This document shows, one piece after another, positions 23,639 through 34,797 of a stretch of DNA of 64,000 nt (position 1 is the first letter of the stretch; the number at the start of each line of letters is the position of its first letter). The notes below the pieces were generated by a model that was given only the letters and a program-made list of their open reading frames with translations, did not search any database and was not told where the DNA came from. This stretch comes from Terfezia claveryi. Taxonomy: Eukaryota; Ascomycota; Pezizomycetes; Pezizales; Pezizaceae. The stretch covers positions 248,001 to 312,000 of the forward strand of contig WHUX01000013.1 in assembly GCA_015179025.1 (NCBI GenBank), in the 5' to 3' direction. Made by a program: the position numbers and the translations under genes.

Positions 23639-24342
23639 TGTTAGGGGCGGACAGTCTAGTCCGGGCCAATTATGAGGTAAAGAGCTTAGCGAGCTTCTAG
23701 TGGCGTTTAGTGGAGCTAGCACAACAGGGACGGGTGTGCGAGGGTGACGAAAGTGTAGAGATCAAGGAGATATAGTGCTTAGGCTTTCGAAGAAGTATAC
23801 AAGACAGTGCTTGGGTTCTGCCCTTTCTATCTAGGTAGCAGAGGCCCCTTATATAGACATCTCGGGGATCGTCCTACTCCCCCCCCACATGCCTCCGGCA
23901 TGGCCTTCCTAAGCCTCGGAGACATGAATGCAAATCAATGACGAAGCAGCTTGGGAATCAATGACGGAGCAGCTTGAAAATCAATGATTGCAAATCATTG
24001 ATTGGAAATAAGGGAAACGGAGACATGCTTGCAAATCAACAACGTAGACATCAGCGGCTTGGAAATCAATGATTGGAAATCGAATATGCCTTGAACCGGT
24101 CCTCCGTAAGAAGCAGTTATCCCATAAGCCAATACGACCTAGCCCCAACCCTCTTGGTCATCGCTAGAACGGTGCACACACTTCCTTGTCCCGGCCAGTC
24201 TCTCTACTCAACCCATAGGTATGAGCTAGAGGGCCCATTGCTAGACCTGCTGTGGGTGATCAATCCACGTCGTTGGCCTCAGCGGCTGTCGGCTTCGGTT
24301 TTCCGCCTCTGCGTAGACCACCCTCACGTGAGATTCATAACA
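23639..24342 (-). repeat. 5' LTR of the Gypsy element
   Basis: 704 bp; promoter-bearing LTR in the minus orientation. With transcription starting near 23812, U3 would be about 530 bp and R-U5 about 174 bp. Confidence 0.95.
23849..23856 (-). promoter_or_regulatory. TATA box of the Gypsy LTR
   Basis: On the minus strand TATATAAG lies about 530 bp into the LTR. The proposed RNA 5' end with the self-primer sequence lies 37-44 bp downstream. Confidence 0.6.
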
Positions 24343-25493
24343 CAGGTCGCAGAGTGTCAGTGACCGTAGGCACTAGACAGAACACATCGCACAACCAGAC
24401 TAACATCGCATCAACCTTCTAGTCTGGCTTGCACCCAACCTTCATGGGCTAGGCTATCCCGTTGAGCAGGATACAGCATTTGACTGCTCAACGAGATGGA
24501 CTGCTCAACGAGATAGCCTAGCCCATGAGAGTTGGCCAGCGGAAGGTGGAGCCGTTGCAAAGGATGGGTCAAAACGCTCGGACCATGAACCCCTGCCTGA
24601 AACCCTGCGGCCTGCACCTGAGAGGCCTCTATTGTATATAGTACACTTAATCCTAATATACTCTAGTCGCTCGCATCTCGTTGAGCAGTCCATCTCGTTG
24701 AGCAGTCAAATGCTGATCCCGTTGAACCGTAAAATGCTGTATCCGCCCGCCACGGCACCCCATAGCCCCAGCACCTTACATAACCACCGAACGGGGTGTG
24801 GGAGACAGCAGAACAGTACGTGCACGCGCTATAAGGGACTTATAATTCACCGTACAAGTTCCTTTGAAACTGTAACAGGGACCTTCAATGAAGGTAGTAT
24901 CGGTTGTTTCCTTTTTCTCACACCAGTTTTGGGACCTATCTGCATTGGATATATAGTCACATGGTTTTCTGTCTTACTTCGGGCAGGGTGACATGTTTTG
25001 AGGGCTTAAGTTGAGGTGGTGAACTAGTAATGTAGGTACATGCACCGGAGCGGTCCCTCCGCGTTAGGTAGGTAACGCCTCACTTTTCTCGAGTTAAGTC
25101 ACATTGGAATTGTTATGTTTCAGGTACGGAGTACAAGGGCCACAGAATGAGCATTTGTAGTGAGTTTCAATATTGCATTTTTTTACCCTCAGACCCAAAA
25201 TCATCGGAGTTCTTGTCTTGTGACTCTAAACCAGTAGGCGAACAAGGTGCGGATTGTGTTCCCGCGCCTGGAGACGGGGTATTATAGTAAAGCAAAACCT
25301 CTGGCCATCACACATCTATTCAAATTCCACTACAGAATAAGCCCTGGAGATTTCTGTGATCAGCAGGGCCGCAGAGCGGCGGCCGGGGTGGGTTTTCACG
25401 TCATTCATTGCGCAATTGATTTTTCAGGGCAATATTTAGGTCTAGCGGGGGGGTCAAAGCTGAAGGAGGAATCCTAGAGGAACAGTTACTGTA

Positions 25494-25963
25494 GAAATTG
25501 GCAATTAACTAACGCCCAACCTTCTCACATAACGCCCCCCCTATATTTAGAGGCTATATGCCCTAATTATTCTACTATATCTCAAGTACATATGCAACGC
25601 CATCTATGTGTAGTTAGGTACAATTGAAAGACATTGCCATAGCTCAGAAGTTCTAGCTAGATTACTGGGAAAACTGGTGAATAAGAGCCCCTGTCAATAT
25701 CTTTTGATCTTCCCTTTAATGGTAGCAGCGTTACTACATAGGCAAACTTGGCTGCACGATTGTGACTTACTTTACCGCTGTGTCACTGATTCTACTGTTG
25801 TGATTCACTTTTTGACAAGGACTCTTATTCACCAGTTTTCCCGGAATCATCTTATCCTGAAAAAATCAAGCTTCCATCTGTGTACTGAAACACCTAGTAC
25901 CTAAGAATTCTAAATATAGGTGGGGGGCGTTATGTGAGAACGGGAGCGTTAATTGCCAATTTC
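25494..25963. mobile_element. 470-bp MITE with about 60-bp inverted repeats
   Basis: The left arm starts GAAATTGGCAATTAAC after TA (25492-25493). The right arm is its inverted copy, ending before TA (25964-25965). The arms match for about 60 bp and include the motif TTCTCACATAACGCCCCCC, with small indels. No transposase lies inside, so it is non-autonomous. It contains a second inverted-repeat element. Confidence 0.85.
25661..25847. mobile_element. 187-bp inverted-repeat element nested in the MITE
   Basis: Arms 25661-25698 and 25812-25847 are inverted copies sharing GGGAAAACTGGTGAATAAGA, with three or four mismatches over 38 bp. It is either a younger MITE inserted into the older one or an original internal palindrome. 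Confidence 0.7.
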
Positions 25964-25965
25964 TA

Positions 25966-26838
25966 TGGTAGTAGAGTACCGGGAGTGATCGAAACATGAA
26001 GGCGATAGGTAAAGTAGGGCAAAATTCATGATACATATCAATTAGAGGTCCAAGCTCGCGCATAGAAAAATTGCCTTCCTGCCCTTGCTACACCGTCCAT
26101 GATGTTAATATTTACATCATGCATCGAGAAGATTTGGCCCAGTCACTTCAAGTAAATGATCATGAGGTAAATTGTGCAGCTTTTTGTGGTTACACAGAAT
26201 TGCACCTATAGCTAGTGGCATCTCGTATGGAACTACTTATCCGGGCGTTTTATGTGCGATATAAACGCCCCCGTATAAAGTTGATTAGATCACTGGTGAA
26301 ACATTGTGTGCTTTTTCACAATGGAAGCTATCAGCTGAGTCTTACAGAAAAGCACATGTAGATCAAGGGAAAATGTCTCTGTAACTTATTGAAGTTGAAC
26401 TTGAGACCTAGAGCGTCATCTAGACTGCTAAAAGAAATTCAGTGAAATTGGAGTACCAGAATATGAACATCGAACCTTCTTCATTTATAGCTATAGGCAT
26501 TCATATATCTATACGTGTATGGAAGTAGGATTCGTGTCAAGGTGTTCGTCTGGTTTCAGGCTGCAGCTGCAATTTCGAACAGCTACCCGCGATCTCCACA
26601 ATAGCGACTGTGTAACGTGCTATAGGGAACGCGTGATTTCGTGTCAGACGGGCGACTACTAATCTAAATATTAGACGACGTCAGTGAGGAGTTCGAATGT
26701 GAGGTTAAGTTGAATCAAGCATGAAATTATTTATACATACCAATATATCACGTGAAGTTCCCGGCCCTACCTGGTAATAAATTGACGCTCTTTTGCTGCT
26801 CTCTAGACGCGGGATCTTCAAGAAGCTCCTAAATCGTC
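25966..26838. other. Gene-free upstream region
   Basis: No gene seen. A short hairpin at 26243-26270 (GGGCGTTT...AAACGCCC) resembles part of the MITE terminus at 25494 and may be a relic of that family. The distal end forms the promoter of the next C2H2 gene. Confidence 0.4.
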
Positions 26839-26846
26839 TATATAAA
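26839..26846 (+). promoter_or_regulatory. TATA box of second C2H2 gene
   Basis: TATATAAA in the context CTATATAAACC, about 300 bp upstream of the ATG at 27150. Confidence 0.5.
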
Positions 26847-27149
26847 CCCCTATCTGCTCTCCCTCCGGAGTCTATTCTGATACAATAATCACTCTAGTAT
26901 TCCATTCTGTTAACTGCTGCTTTGAATCCTTTTATATTCGTACCCATTTTGCACCTCTATCAATCCTCTATTTACTCAACCATCGCTATCCCTTTGTCCT
27001 ACATAGGCACCTTCGAAATCCCACGAGTGGACCAATCTTTGGTTCAGTACGCCTGCACATTTCTCTAGCAAGCAATTGCGAAAGCCGCAGTTTCGCGGCA
27101 GGTACATATATATAACGGTTACCGTTGTTACCCATCGTCACCAAGTTAA

Positions 27150-28445
27150 ATGGAGCAGCCTATACGACAACCGAACCTCCAGTCTCTTGGGCGTCCCCAG
27201 TGCCTGCCCTCTTTTTTTGATCTCTGGGGTGCAATGGAGAAGGAGGCGAGATACTTATACTGGCGGAGTGGCATTACAAGATGCCTTCAGTGTCAGGATA
27301 GGAGCACTTTGAAACAGTTAATGGAAGAAGTTGTTGCCGATGTGGTGACAACAAAGCTTCCACACTTCCGGAAGAATGCCAATTCACTCTATGGGTCTGG
27401 GGAGGTCGAACGAGCGGCGATGCAACTAAGCAAGGACCTAACCCTTATTTTTGACACAACGCTCGAAGAACCCACAACGCTTGAAGAATCAGAGGTGGAT
27501 TTTCTGAACACCCCGGTAGAAGAAGCAGATTTACCGAAATCTACCTCCGTTACTGCAGATACTACAACACAGTGGTTTCTGAAGGTGATGCGAGCTCTGA
27601 CAAGGGACATAGACTCGGGCTCCTCAAATACGTTGCCACGTTACTTGGGGTGTTCGGCCGGTACTTCTGGGAGGGGGGGTATGGAGGATATTCTGGCCCC
27701 ATTGCTTGGCCTCTTACAGCTCTCAGGCCCAGAAATCCAACATTCAATATTCGGGATTGCCCAAATGCAAGGGCCATCTCAGTCTGCATTGGACAATTTG
27801 GGTGTTGATGAGCTTGTACACGAGGACTTGGAGTTGTCTGAGACTACGCAGGTACAGCGTCCAAAAAGAAGAGCAGAGGTATCCGTGGATGCAGAGTCAG
27901 TGCGGAAGCGTATGAAACGTTTTCCTCAGAGTGACAAATTTCCAACAAAGTGCCCAATAAAGAATTGCGAGCTTGAGTGGAAGGTGAAAGGAAGAAACTC
28001 CTTAATGTGAGTACTCATTGCTGTAGACGTACATCCCCAGTCCCCTCATCCGCATGTTATTAAAGAAATATTAATAACACCTAATTGCACCTGTTTAATT
28101 TCCCTTCCACCATTTCTACTCCATCGTAAAAGGAAATAAAATCTAGTATGTTGTATCTACTTGCTAATATGTGAAATGGGCGATTCCAGTGAACATATTG
28201 AAGCACATACGCAGCCGTATTGCTGTACAATCTCCCGAGAATGCAACCTGACATTTTCCCGAATCAGCAATCTGAATCGACACAGAGAGACACGGCATGG
28301 TTGTCTGTTAACGGGAAAGCAGAAGCTGAGGACAGAAGATGTGATAGAGGTGGGAGAGATTCACCACAGGATACGAAGATTTGAGTCCCTGACCCAGCTG
28401 AGGAGGCTGCTGGAAGCGCTTGGGTTTACCTGTGGTGATTCTTAA
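27150..28445 (+). CDS. C2H2 zinc-finger protein, two exons
   Basis: Exon 1 is 27150-28006 and exon 2 is 28190-28445; the intron is 28007-28189 (GTGAGT...CCAG). They join in phase 2 to give about 370 residues. The N-terminal 260 residues are acidic and not recognised. The C-terminus has a basic stretch (PKRRAEVSV, RKRMKRF) that could be a nuclear localisation signal, then two fingers: CPIKNC...EHIEAH, split by the intron, and CNLTFSRISNLNRHRETRH preceded by a Cys pair. A conserved tail follows (LRTEDVIEVGEIHHRIRR...LLEALGF). The fingers and tail align closely with the short gene at 58834, so the two are paralogues. Likely a nuclear regulator; targets unknown. Confidence 0.82.
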
Positions 28446-31400
28446 AAATTCTCGTGGACTCAATGTTGTTCTGTGTTTTTTGATATGGTTTCTAAATGAT
28501 GGCGTCATCTGGGGAATTTACTTGCGAGGGATTGGTTAATAGGGGTGCGCTGGGCCAATTATTAATTGCTTTCAGGAGATGATTGATGTGAAAGATTTGC
28601 GTTGGTGAACCCTGGTGAAGGAAGTCTAGAGCCGGGGGAGATCGCCTTGTTTGATGCGTATTGGTCTCTTAAGTCTGGGTTATAATGGGTATAGATTGGA
28701 AATTCACTTCGCTGAGGCCAGGGCACTTAGGAATGGTTGTAGCTATGGATAATTTCTGTAATTAAGAACAAATATGTGAGAAAAGAGAGGAATCTACCTG
28801 GATTCAAGATAAAGAACTCTTGCGTCTGAAAGTTTGGTAATTCCTTCATGCAACCTCGTTTAATGTAACAAAGCCTGCTACTTTCTAGATCTAGACCCTA
28901 GTTGTGTGGGTACACCTGTGAATCTTTCCCTTAATTCCGGTACGTATAAATCACCTAACTAGGTCTATCTCACCTAACGGTAGCCTGTGTATGCGTCGAT
29001 ATTTCAAAGGTGTGCATATATAGGTAGCGCTTGGTCTCACATGTGACATTAGCGGACCGAAATATGCATAGGGTCAGGATAATGATGGGTTCAACTGGCT
29101 GCTGGATACGTCCATACATCACCCCCGCCCAATCGGATGGATTCTAGGTTGAACTGCCCCGGCTTATTGTTTCTTCTGAAATGCATTCACCCTAGGTTCT
29201 CTAGGACAGTTACCCTCAAATGTTGTGAATACTCTTACCGAGTCCCCAAACTCCCTCGTTCAATATCGAATTTGTTGGTTCGAAAACTGAGTGGTCACAT
29301 TACTAGCCAGACTTGGTACCTTACCTTCCATTGGTTTTTGTGGTAACGCCGTAAAAACTTCAAGCTGGCCTTATGGGCCCAGGGCGAGGGAAATGAATAT
29401 TTCTGATGGAAGCCTCCCAGGGCCAAAGGCGAATGTAACACGTTCGAGGATAGGGACTTCGACTGGAGGGAATTTGAGCCCCATCCTAGAGGTACCAGCT
29501 GGAACCGAACCTAAGACTAGATGCTTGATATTCACAACTTTGCACAACTTTGCACATTTATTTTATTTTACCATTCATAATATTCGGCGTCTTAACATGA
29601 TAGAGTAACGACACTCTAGTGCTACTTGTCAAGCCTTTCGAAAGCCCGCGGGGTATATTGCATCGTTGTTCATACCTTGAGGCAGCGCAAGAGTTGTAAC
29701 TCGCGTCGAAGTAGATAGTCCCTGGCTAGGCCTACAATCTTAGAGCTATTTAGGGTATGATAAAGGGAATTGTGCACTTGGGTCAATCGCCCGTAATGCC
29801 TTTTTATGGCAAGCGGTTGTGTTATCACATAATTCGTAAGCGCATATGTCACCTAAGTCTAAGACCTTGCAATTCATCATAAAAGTGACGCACCTTCGGT
29901 GGGCCAAATCAAAGTACCGTGATGGTGTCGAGTGCCTCAGGCCTTCCAACCTCTTGTGACACACATATACCCTGAGCAAACGGTTTGCCTTGAACGATCA
30001 TTGTTCCTTCTCGGTTCAGCTAGTTGTAGCTTTGGGTGGCAATTTACCTGAGTCAGTACGCATAGCATTCAGGGGAGTACCACATGACACCTAACTATAG
30101 CTTTGGATCACTAGCCCGGTACTGTTGGGCGTTATACGTTCCGTGGTGCCCAAATCTTTCCGCGGGAACGTATATTGGTCTGTACAATCACATTACTCTA
30201 AATTGCGTTGACTCAACTCCTTTCGTGGAAGTTGTTGACGTGACTTCCCTTTCGGTTGTAAACCAGAGGTGGGGTGGTTGGATCGGTTCGTAATTGTGTT
30301 GGCCTGCTCATGCAAGGCCTTACAATTAAGGCCGAGTAAGTCTGTCAGTGATTGTAACTCCCCTACCTGGTATAGCAATCCATTGACATCTTACATTCTA
30401 GATTAATCGATTCCGGGGGCCAAGTACTATTGCTGGAAGGCTGGTGTATTTTCGGATTCACAAAGTGTCGCGCTGTGAATGGGAGTTATGCGCGTTGCTG
30501 AGAACTGTACTGTATAATGAATACGGTTATCAGCACAAGTCTAGATCGGCATATACATCTGATAGCCCCTCTTTGGTTCATCCCGGGCCTGGTGTGCGAG
30601 GCTGCATTCTAGCAAACCCCATGTCATCTTGCCCTGCGTCATGCTTCCGACTGGCCTTGGTCAACCTCATGGAAGACCTATGGCTCAGTATCTGCATGCT
30701 TTGGGGACGTATGGCCGATATCTCTGGACTACCTATATAGGTCACTAAGGCTAGCTCGACAGGTTCGCATATATTGCACAGTGCTGATTCGACAGGAATT
30801 TTAAGTAACTCTTCGACGCTATGAGGGTGTATCGGGTCTTCTGGGTCTGAGGTCAACTAAGACACAGCATCAACTGCATTAACGAGTGTCCTGAGAGGCT
30901 CGCTAGTAAGGTTCTCGAGCACTGCAGAGCCATAGGAAGTACGATGTCCTGAGAGGCTCGCTAGTAAGGTTCTCGAGCTCTGCAGTAGCCATAGGAAGTA
31001 CGGTGTCCTTCAGCCGCCTTGCTCATGATGGAAGCCTTCGATTTCACAGTGCCAGAATTGAACAAGGTATAATATTCTCTCCCGACTATCGTGACCATTG
31101 AGCCTGGTGCTGCACCGGACGAAGAATTTGTGGAACTCGAGAATCTGATCACTTTCTATATCTGGGTCGGAATTGCAAGCTGTCAGTGCCGCTAGGCAGT
31201 CATTTTCTCTGGCAGCTGAAATTCTCCGGAAATTGGACAAAAGAAAGCCTCGTGAAAAATTCCATGGGAATCTTGCCATGTTAAATAAATGACTTCTGAG
31301 AGACACACAGGTACAATCATAGGCCGGGGTTCCACATGCTGGCACGTCACTGCTCACTGAGCTGGCCCCATGCAGCTAACGCCAATCTATCCTGCTTGCA

Positions 31401-33136
31401 TATATCCGCTTAATGTGGGAAGGCTGATTGATGATCGTAGTAGCTCTAGGCCGAATGGATGATACATAAAATCTCGATAAGCGATTTTCAGGGGATCATA
31501 GTCTTCGCACCAGGAGATCGGAGCTTGGGGCTGGTGCTCCGATTACTGGTTCGCAATGTCCCTTAGGGGGTTAAGTTACTCAATCTTCGTCACCAAAAAA
31601 ATAATCCACAGCTTGGACCTTATGGGTGATACCATGACCCAAGGCATACCCTTAATTACATATTCCTAACTTTTCCTGAGATATAAGCATTACTAACCAT
31701 CAGTTATGTATTTTTATGTAGTTAGAATTAAGCAACCTAATGATAGTGAATAGGTATGGTACATATGTATCATTAAAAAACTGAAGCAATTAAATAGTGT
31801 TTTAAAAGCAAACTCCATTTTACCATGTAAATGGTGCCTTTTCACCTACCAAGGCAGCTCCGAGGAGGCATAGAATCCTATATACGAATTCTAGCTCGCA
31901 ATGTGAATTGTGTTTCTTTTCAAATTTCAGGCTCACAACAGCAAGCTACTCGATCTTACAATTTGCCACGACTCTCTCCAGCTGAATCTCGAGATGTTAC
32001 GACTCCAGTTTGCAAGGCATATGGTTGTGGTTGGGCTAACTGACGACGTTTCGGCTGAGAAAAAAATATAGAATTTCATCTCGAGTTACGTACTAGAGAG
32101 CAACGTTGAAACTGTGCCTTCAACTGGTGTACCTTGCATTAGTCCCCGGCTGGCCAAGTGTCTGAGACAGAAACCTCAGCTCAGAGGTAGTTTGGGCAAC
32201 CATAAGCAGATGCGCTGTCACTTTCACGGCACTGGCTGGCAACACGACGTTGTTAGATGGCCATAGTTGAAACCAGTATACGTCTGCACACAGTTCCGGA
32301 ATAAGAAACCTTACTAGTTTCACCAACCTGAATTCGCGAACGCTACATAGGCATAGGTACTTTACGTCAGGTCATGGGAAGGCTGCCTACCTATTAATTG
32401 AGCCAAGATCATGAACTCTTGGCGACACATATCCATCTTTGAAACAGCTAGCATACACGTATTCATAAAGTCGCATACAAAACACTTTTCCGGAAAACAA
32501 AATTACAATTGATGGAATAACCCGTATTGGACCAATGACGCTATGCGGCCAGGTAGCCTGCGGCGCCACGTAGTCACATCTTGGATTCTCAAGGCATGCT
32601 CATAATCCCTGTCAAGGACCCTAAGCTAAGCTAAGTACCTTCGGTAGCCTTGTTTGCAATAATTGCTTTTTATGCAATATATGCATGCGAATTGCTTTTC
32701 GATAGATCAGTATTATTTTTCGTACTCTGCTTAACGAGTTAGTCCAGTGGTCCGCATGCTCGCGCAAGGCCAGCCCCTGCCTCATCTCTTCAATTTCATT
32801 CAGAAAACACCTGCGACTAGGGTGAGTCTCGTTGGCCGCCAGGCGTAGAAAGTAGGTACGTGGGCCTTGCTTAATGCTCAAGACATTATGGGCTCCTCAA
32901 GCCCTAGGTAACAAGCCTCCAAAGATAATCCTGGGTATATGTAGACGATATATACATGCGCCATACACCCCGTGCTCGGTTGATGCTAAAGTGCCTAACA
33001 GTATCGCCTCAATTGGTTAATTGCCTCGTGAGTAAATACTTTCCGGCCCGCACATACATATCTGCCAGGCCCACCAGCCTCGCACCAATCGCTTTGGTTC
33101 TCCCCACAGACTGTTTATTACCCTTCGAAATCTCTG
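28446..33136. other. Gene-free region
   Basis: No supportable gene. It contains a 58-bp tandem duplication at 30887-31002 and an 8-bp-stem hairpin (ATCGGAGC...GCTCCGAT) near 31517-31545. Minus-strand open frames at 30578-30856 and 31010-31357 look weakly protein-like but match nothing I know. Confidence 0.45.
30887..31002. repeat. 58-bp tandem duplication
   Basis: Copies at 30887-30944 and 30945-31002 both start TGTCCTGAGAGGCTCGCTAG and differ at only a few positions and one small indel. Confidence 0.9.
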
Positions 33137-33144
33137 TATATAAA
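33137..33144 (+). promoter_or_regulatory. TATA box of third C2H2 gene
   Basis: TATATAAA lies 153 bp upstream of the last base before the ATG at 33297. Same motif as at the other C2H2 genes. Confidence 0.5.
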
Positions 33145-33296
33145 TAAGCCTACTGTCCCTCCTTCTACTAGCTGGAACAAACAGTTCGTTATACGGACCC
33201 AGCAATCCTAGGATCCTTCCGACATTTACTCTTCAGTACGGTCGATCTAGATCTGGACAAGATTTCAACAGATCTCGCACCTTACGACTCCTGTAT

Positions 33297-34797
33297 ATGT
33301 CCAGCTTTGTGACGGCTCCAAACACCGAAGTGTCGCAACAAGTGACGCTTAGAGCCCAAAAGGTACACCACACCTCGAGGCCTAGGACGAATACCATGCA
33401 GACTCTCGGTACCTCTGGGATCGATTTACAACCCTCTCTATTAGCGCGAGCTATGGATTACCCATATATTGCCTTCCCAGATGATATCATGAGGCAACTA
33501 CAGAGTACAAGTCTCGAGACTAGTAGTTATTCTCCGGACCAGCAGTCTCCTGTGAATGGAACAGAGGCACCGTTACCCACATATCAGCTTTACCACTCAG
33601 GACCATCGATATCTCGTCAGTACGGCTATACTACTGATCTTCGATCCCAAACTTTAATAGATTCAGGGTGTTCAAACATAGACCCCCAGCTTCAAGCTCC
33701 CACAGTGGTTCACCACAGCTCACCAGCGTATGGAGGATATGGTACACGTAGTCTGCCTAACTCAATCCACAATTCGCCTACGTCAACGCCTTCGCATAAT
33801 TATGGACCGATCACGATGTCAACAAGCATGCCTCGTCCTCTCCCACTACCACGAACGAACATGCACTTCTGCCAACAGACTCCAGTCCAGAGAGCTGCCG
33901 TGCATGTTCGGGAATCAGAGAGTGAGACTGAATCACAAAAGAGTACTAGTGATGCGAGTAAGAACAGGGCATTCTTGAGGAAAGGGCGCTCCGGTACAGT
34001 ATATACCGTCTGCCCAAAGCAGTTGTACCGATGTCTTTACGACCCCAAGTGCAGTGTCACAAAGCAAAAGGCATGCGATATGAAGTAAGTAAACAACTTT
34101 GTGCAGCGCTCACCGTGCAAACGAATGAATGAAATTGATGAACTAACTGAATTGGTAGGGACCACTATTATTCAGTCCATGCCCAATTCAATTGCATGCA
34201 ATGCAATAATTGTGGCAACAGTTACGCCCGCCCTTGTACATATAAAAGGCATCTGAAGGAAGATAAGACTTGCCCAAAGCCTCGCACCCTCACCGCAGAG
34301 CAGGTAGAGCAAGGAGGACTCAGGAGACAGATAATGGACTGTTTTGGCGATATGACGAACGAACGAATGGTAAAGAGGGGGGTGGCGTTAATGAAACAAT
34401 GTAATATACGCCAGGACATGAGGAAACGAAAGCGCCGTGTGGGATACTATCGGAAACAGGATTCAGATGATGCTGACGAAGAGGATCCAAAAAGCACAGA
34501 GCAGCTAGTGACTGAATGCGTTGGAGCCGGCTCCCAGTTCACTGCGGTAAATGTGAGAGGACCCCATTCCCAATGATTATCCAAAACAAGCTGACAAACC
34601 TGATTACGAAGGCACAGAATCTGTCATACTTCCCACAGCAGTCAAGCCAGACTTATTCTTTCCATGAGCCAAACCAGCTGTTTGATTTTAATGCAATGCC
34701 GGAAATCACTCCACGAAACTACAACCCTACACAGATAGACTCTATGTTTGAACTTGGATCCTTTGGGTTAATGGGGGAAGGCCTGAACTTCGAGTAG
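33297..34797 (+). CDS. C2H2 zinc-finger protein, three exons
   Basis: Exons are 33297-34084, 34159-34546 (or -34552) and 34618-34797. The first intron is GTAAGT...TAG in phase 2. The second has a CTGAC branch site and two donors (34547 or 34553) that both keep frame. The product is about 451 residues. The first 240 residues are low-complexity, rich in Ser, Pro, Gln and Tyr. Two fingers follow: CLYDPKC...DHYYSVH, split by the intron, and CNNCGNSYARPCTYKRH with a final Cys (KTC). A basic region (RKRKRRVGYYRK) and an acidic patch (DDADEEDP) come next, then a Gln/Asn-rich tail. Likely nuclear DNA-binding regulator. It shares its first-finger intron position with the other three C2H2 genes but is more diverged from the 27150/58834 pair. 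Confidence 0.82.

Larger units (their letters stand above)
17853..24342 (-). mobile_element. Intact chromodomain Ty3/Gypsy LTR retrotransposon (chromovirus)
   Basis: A 6,490-bp element on the minus strand. LTRs lie at 17853-18556 and 23639-24342, each 704 bp with TGTTA...TAACA ends. The target duplication CAGGT lies at 17848-17852 and 24343-24347. Order along the element: 5' LTR, primer site, gag, slippery site, protease-RT-RNase H-integrase-chromodomain, a 475-bp 3' region, purine tract, 3' LTR. By eye I found no difference between the LTRs, and both reading frames are open with all catalytic residues present, so the copy is young and may be active. The chromodomain and self-priming layout place it near the Tf1/sushi/MAGGY branch of Metaviridae. 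Confidence 0.95.
17756..24739. mobile_element. TA-flanked MITE-like element split by a Gypsy insertion
   Basis: The left end (from 17756) and right end (to 24739) are inverted copies starting CAGCATTTTACGGTTCAACG, each bordered by TA (17754-17755 and 24740-24741), as for Tc1/mariner-type insertions. The arms match over about 100 bp with small indels. Removing the 6,490-bp retrotransposon and one 5-bp duplication leaves about 489 bp with no open frame, so this is a non-autonomous element. Repeats of CTGCTCAACGAGAT lie beneath the termini and recur internally at about 24480-24525, together with a second inverted pair built on GGGCTAGGCTATC, hinting at an element within an element. Confidence 0.8.

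Noticed and set aside
23573..23722. N-terminal extension of Gag from an upstream ATG.
   Set aside because: Most of it lies in the LTR and primer-site region, downstream of the inferred RNA start but before the natural Gag start at 23572; its composition is unlike Gag.
30578..31357. Minus-strand open frames that could be two exons of one gene.
   Set aside because: A TAG acceptor is available, but there is no convincing donor, no domain, and the supposed intron holds a tandem duplication. Kept only as a remark.
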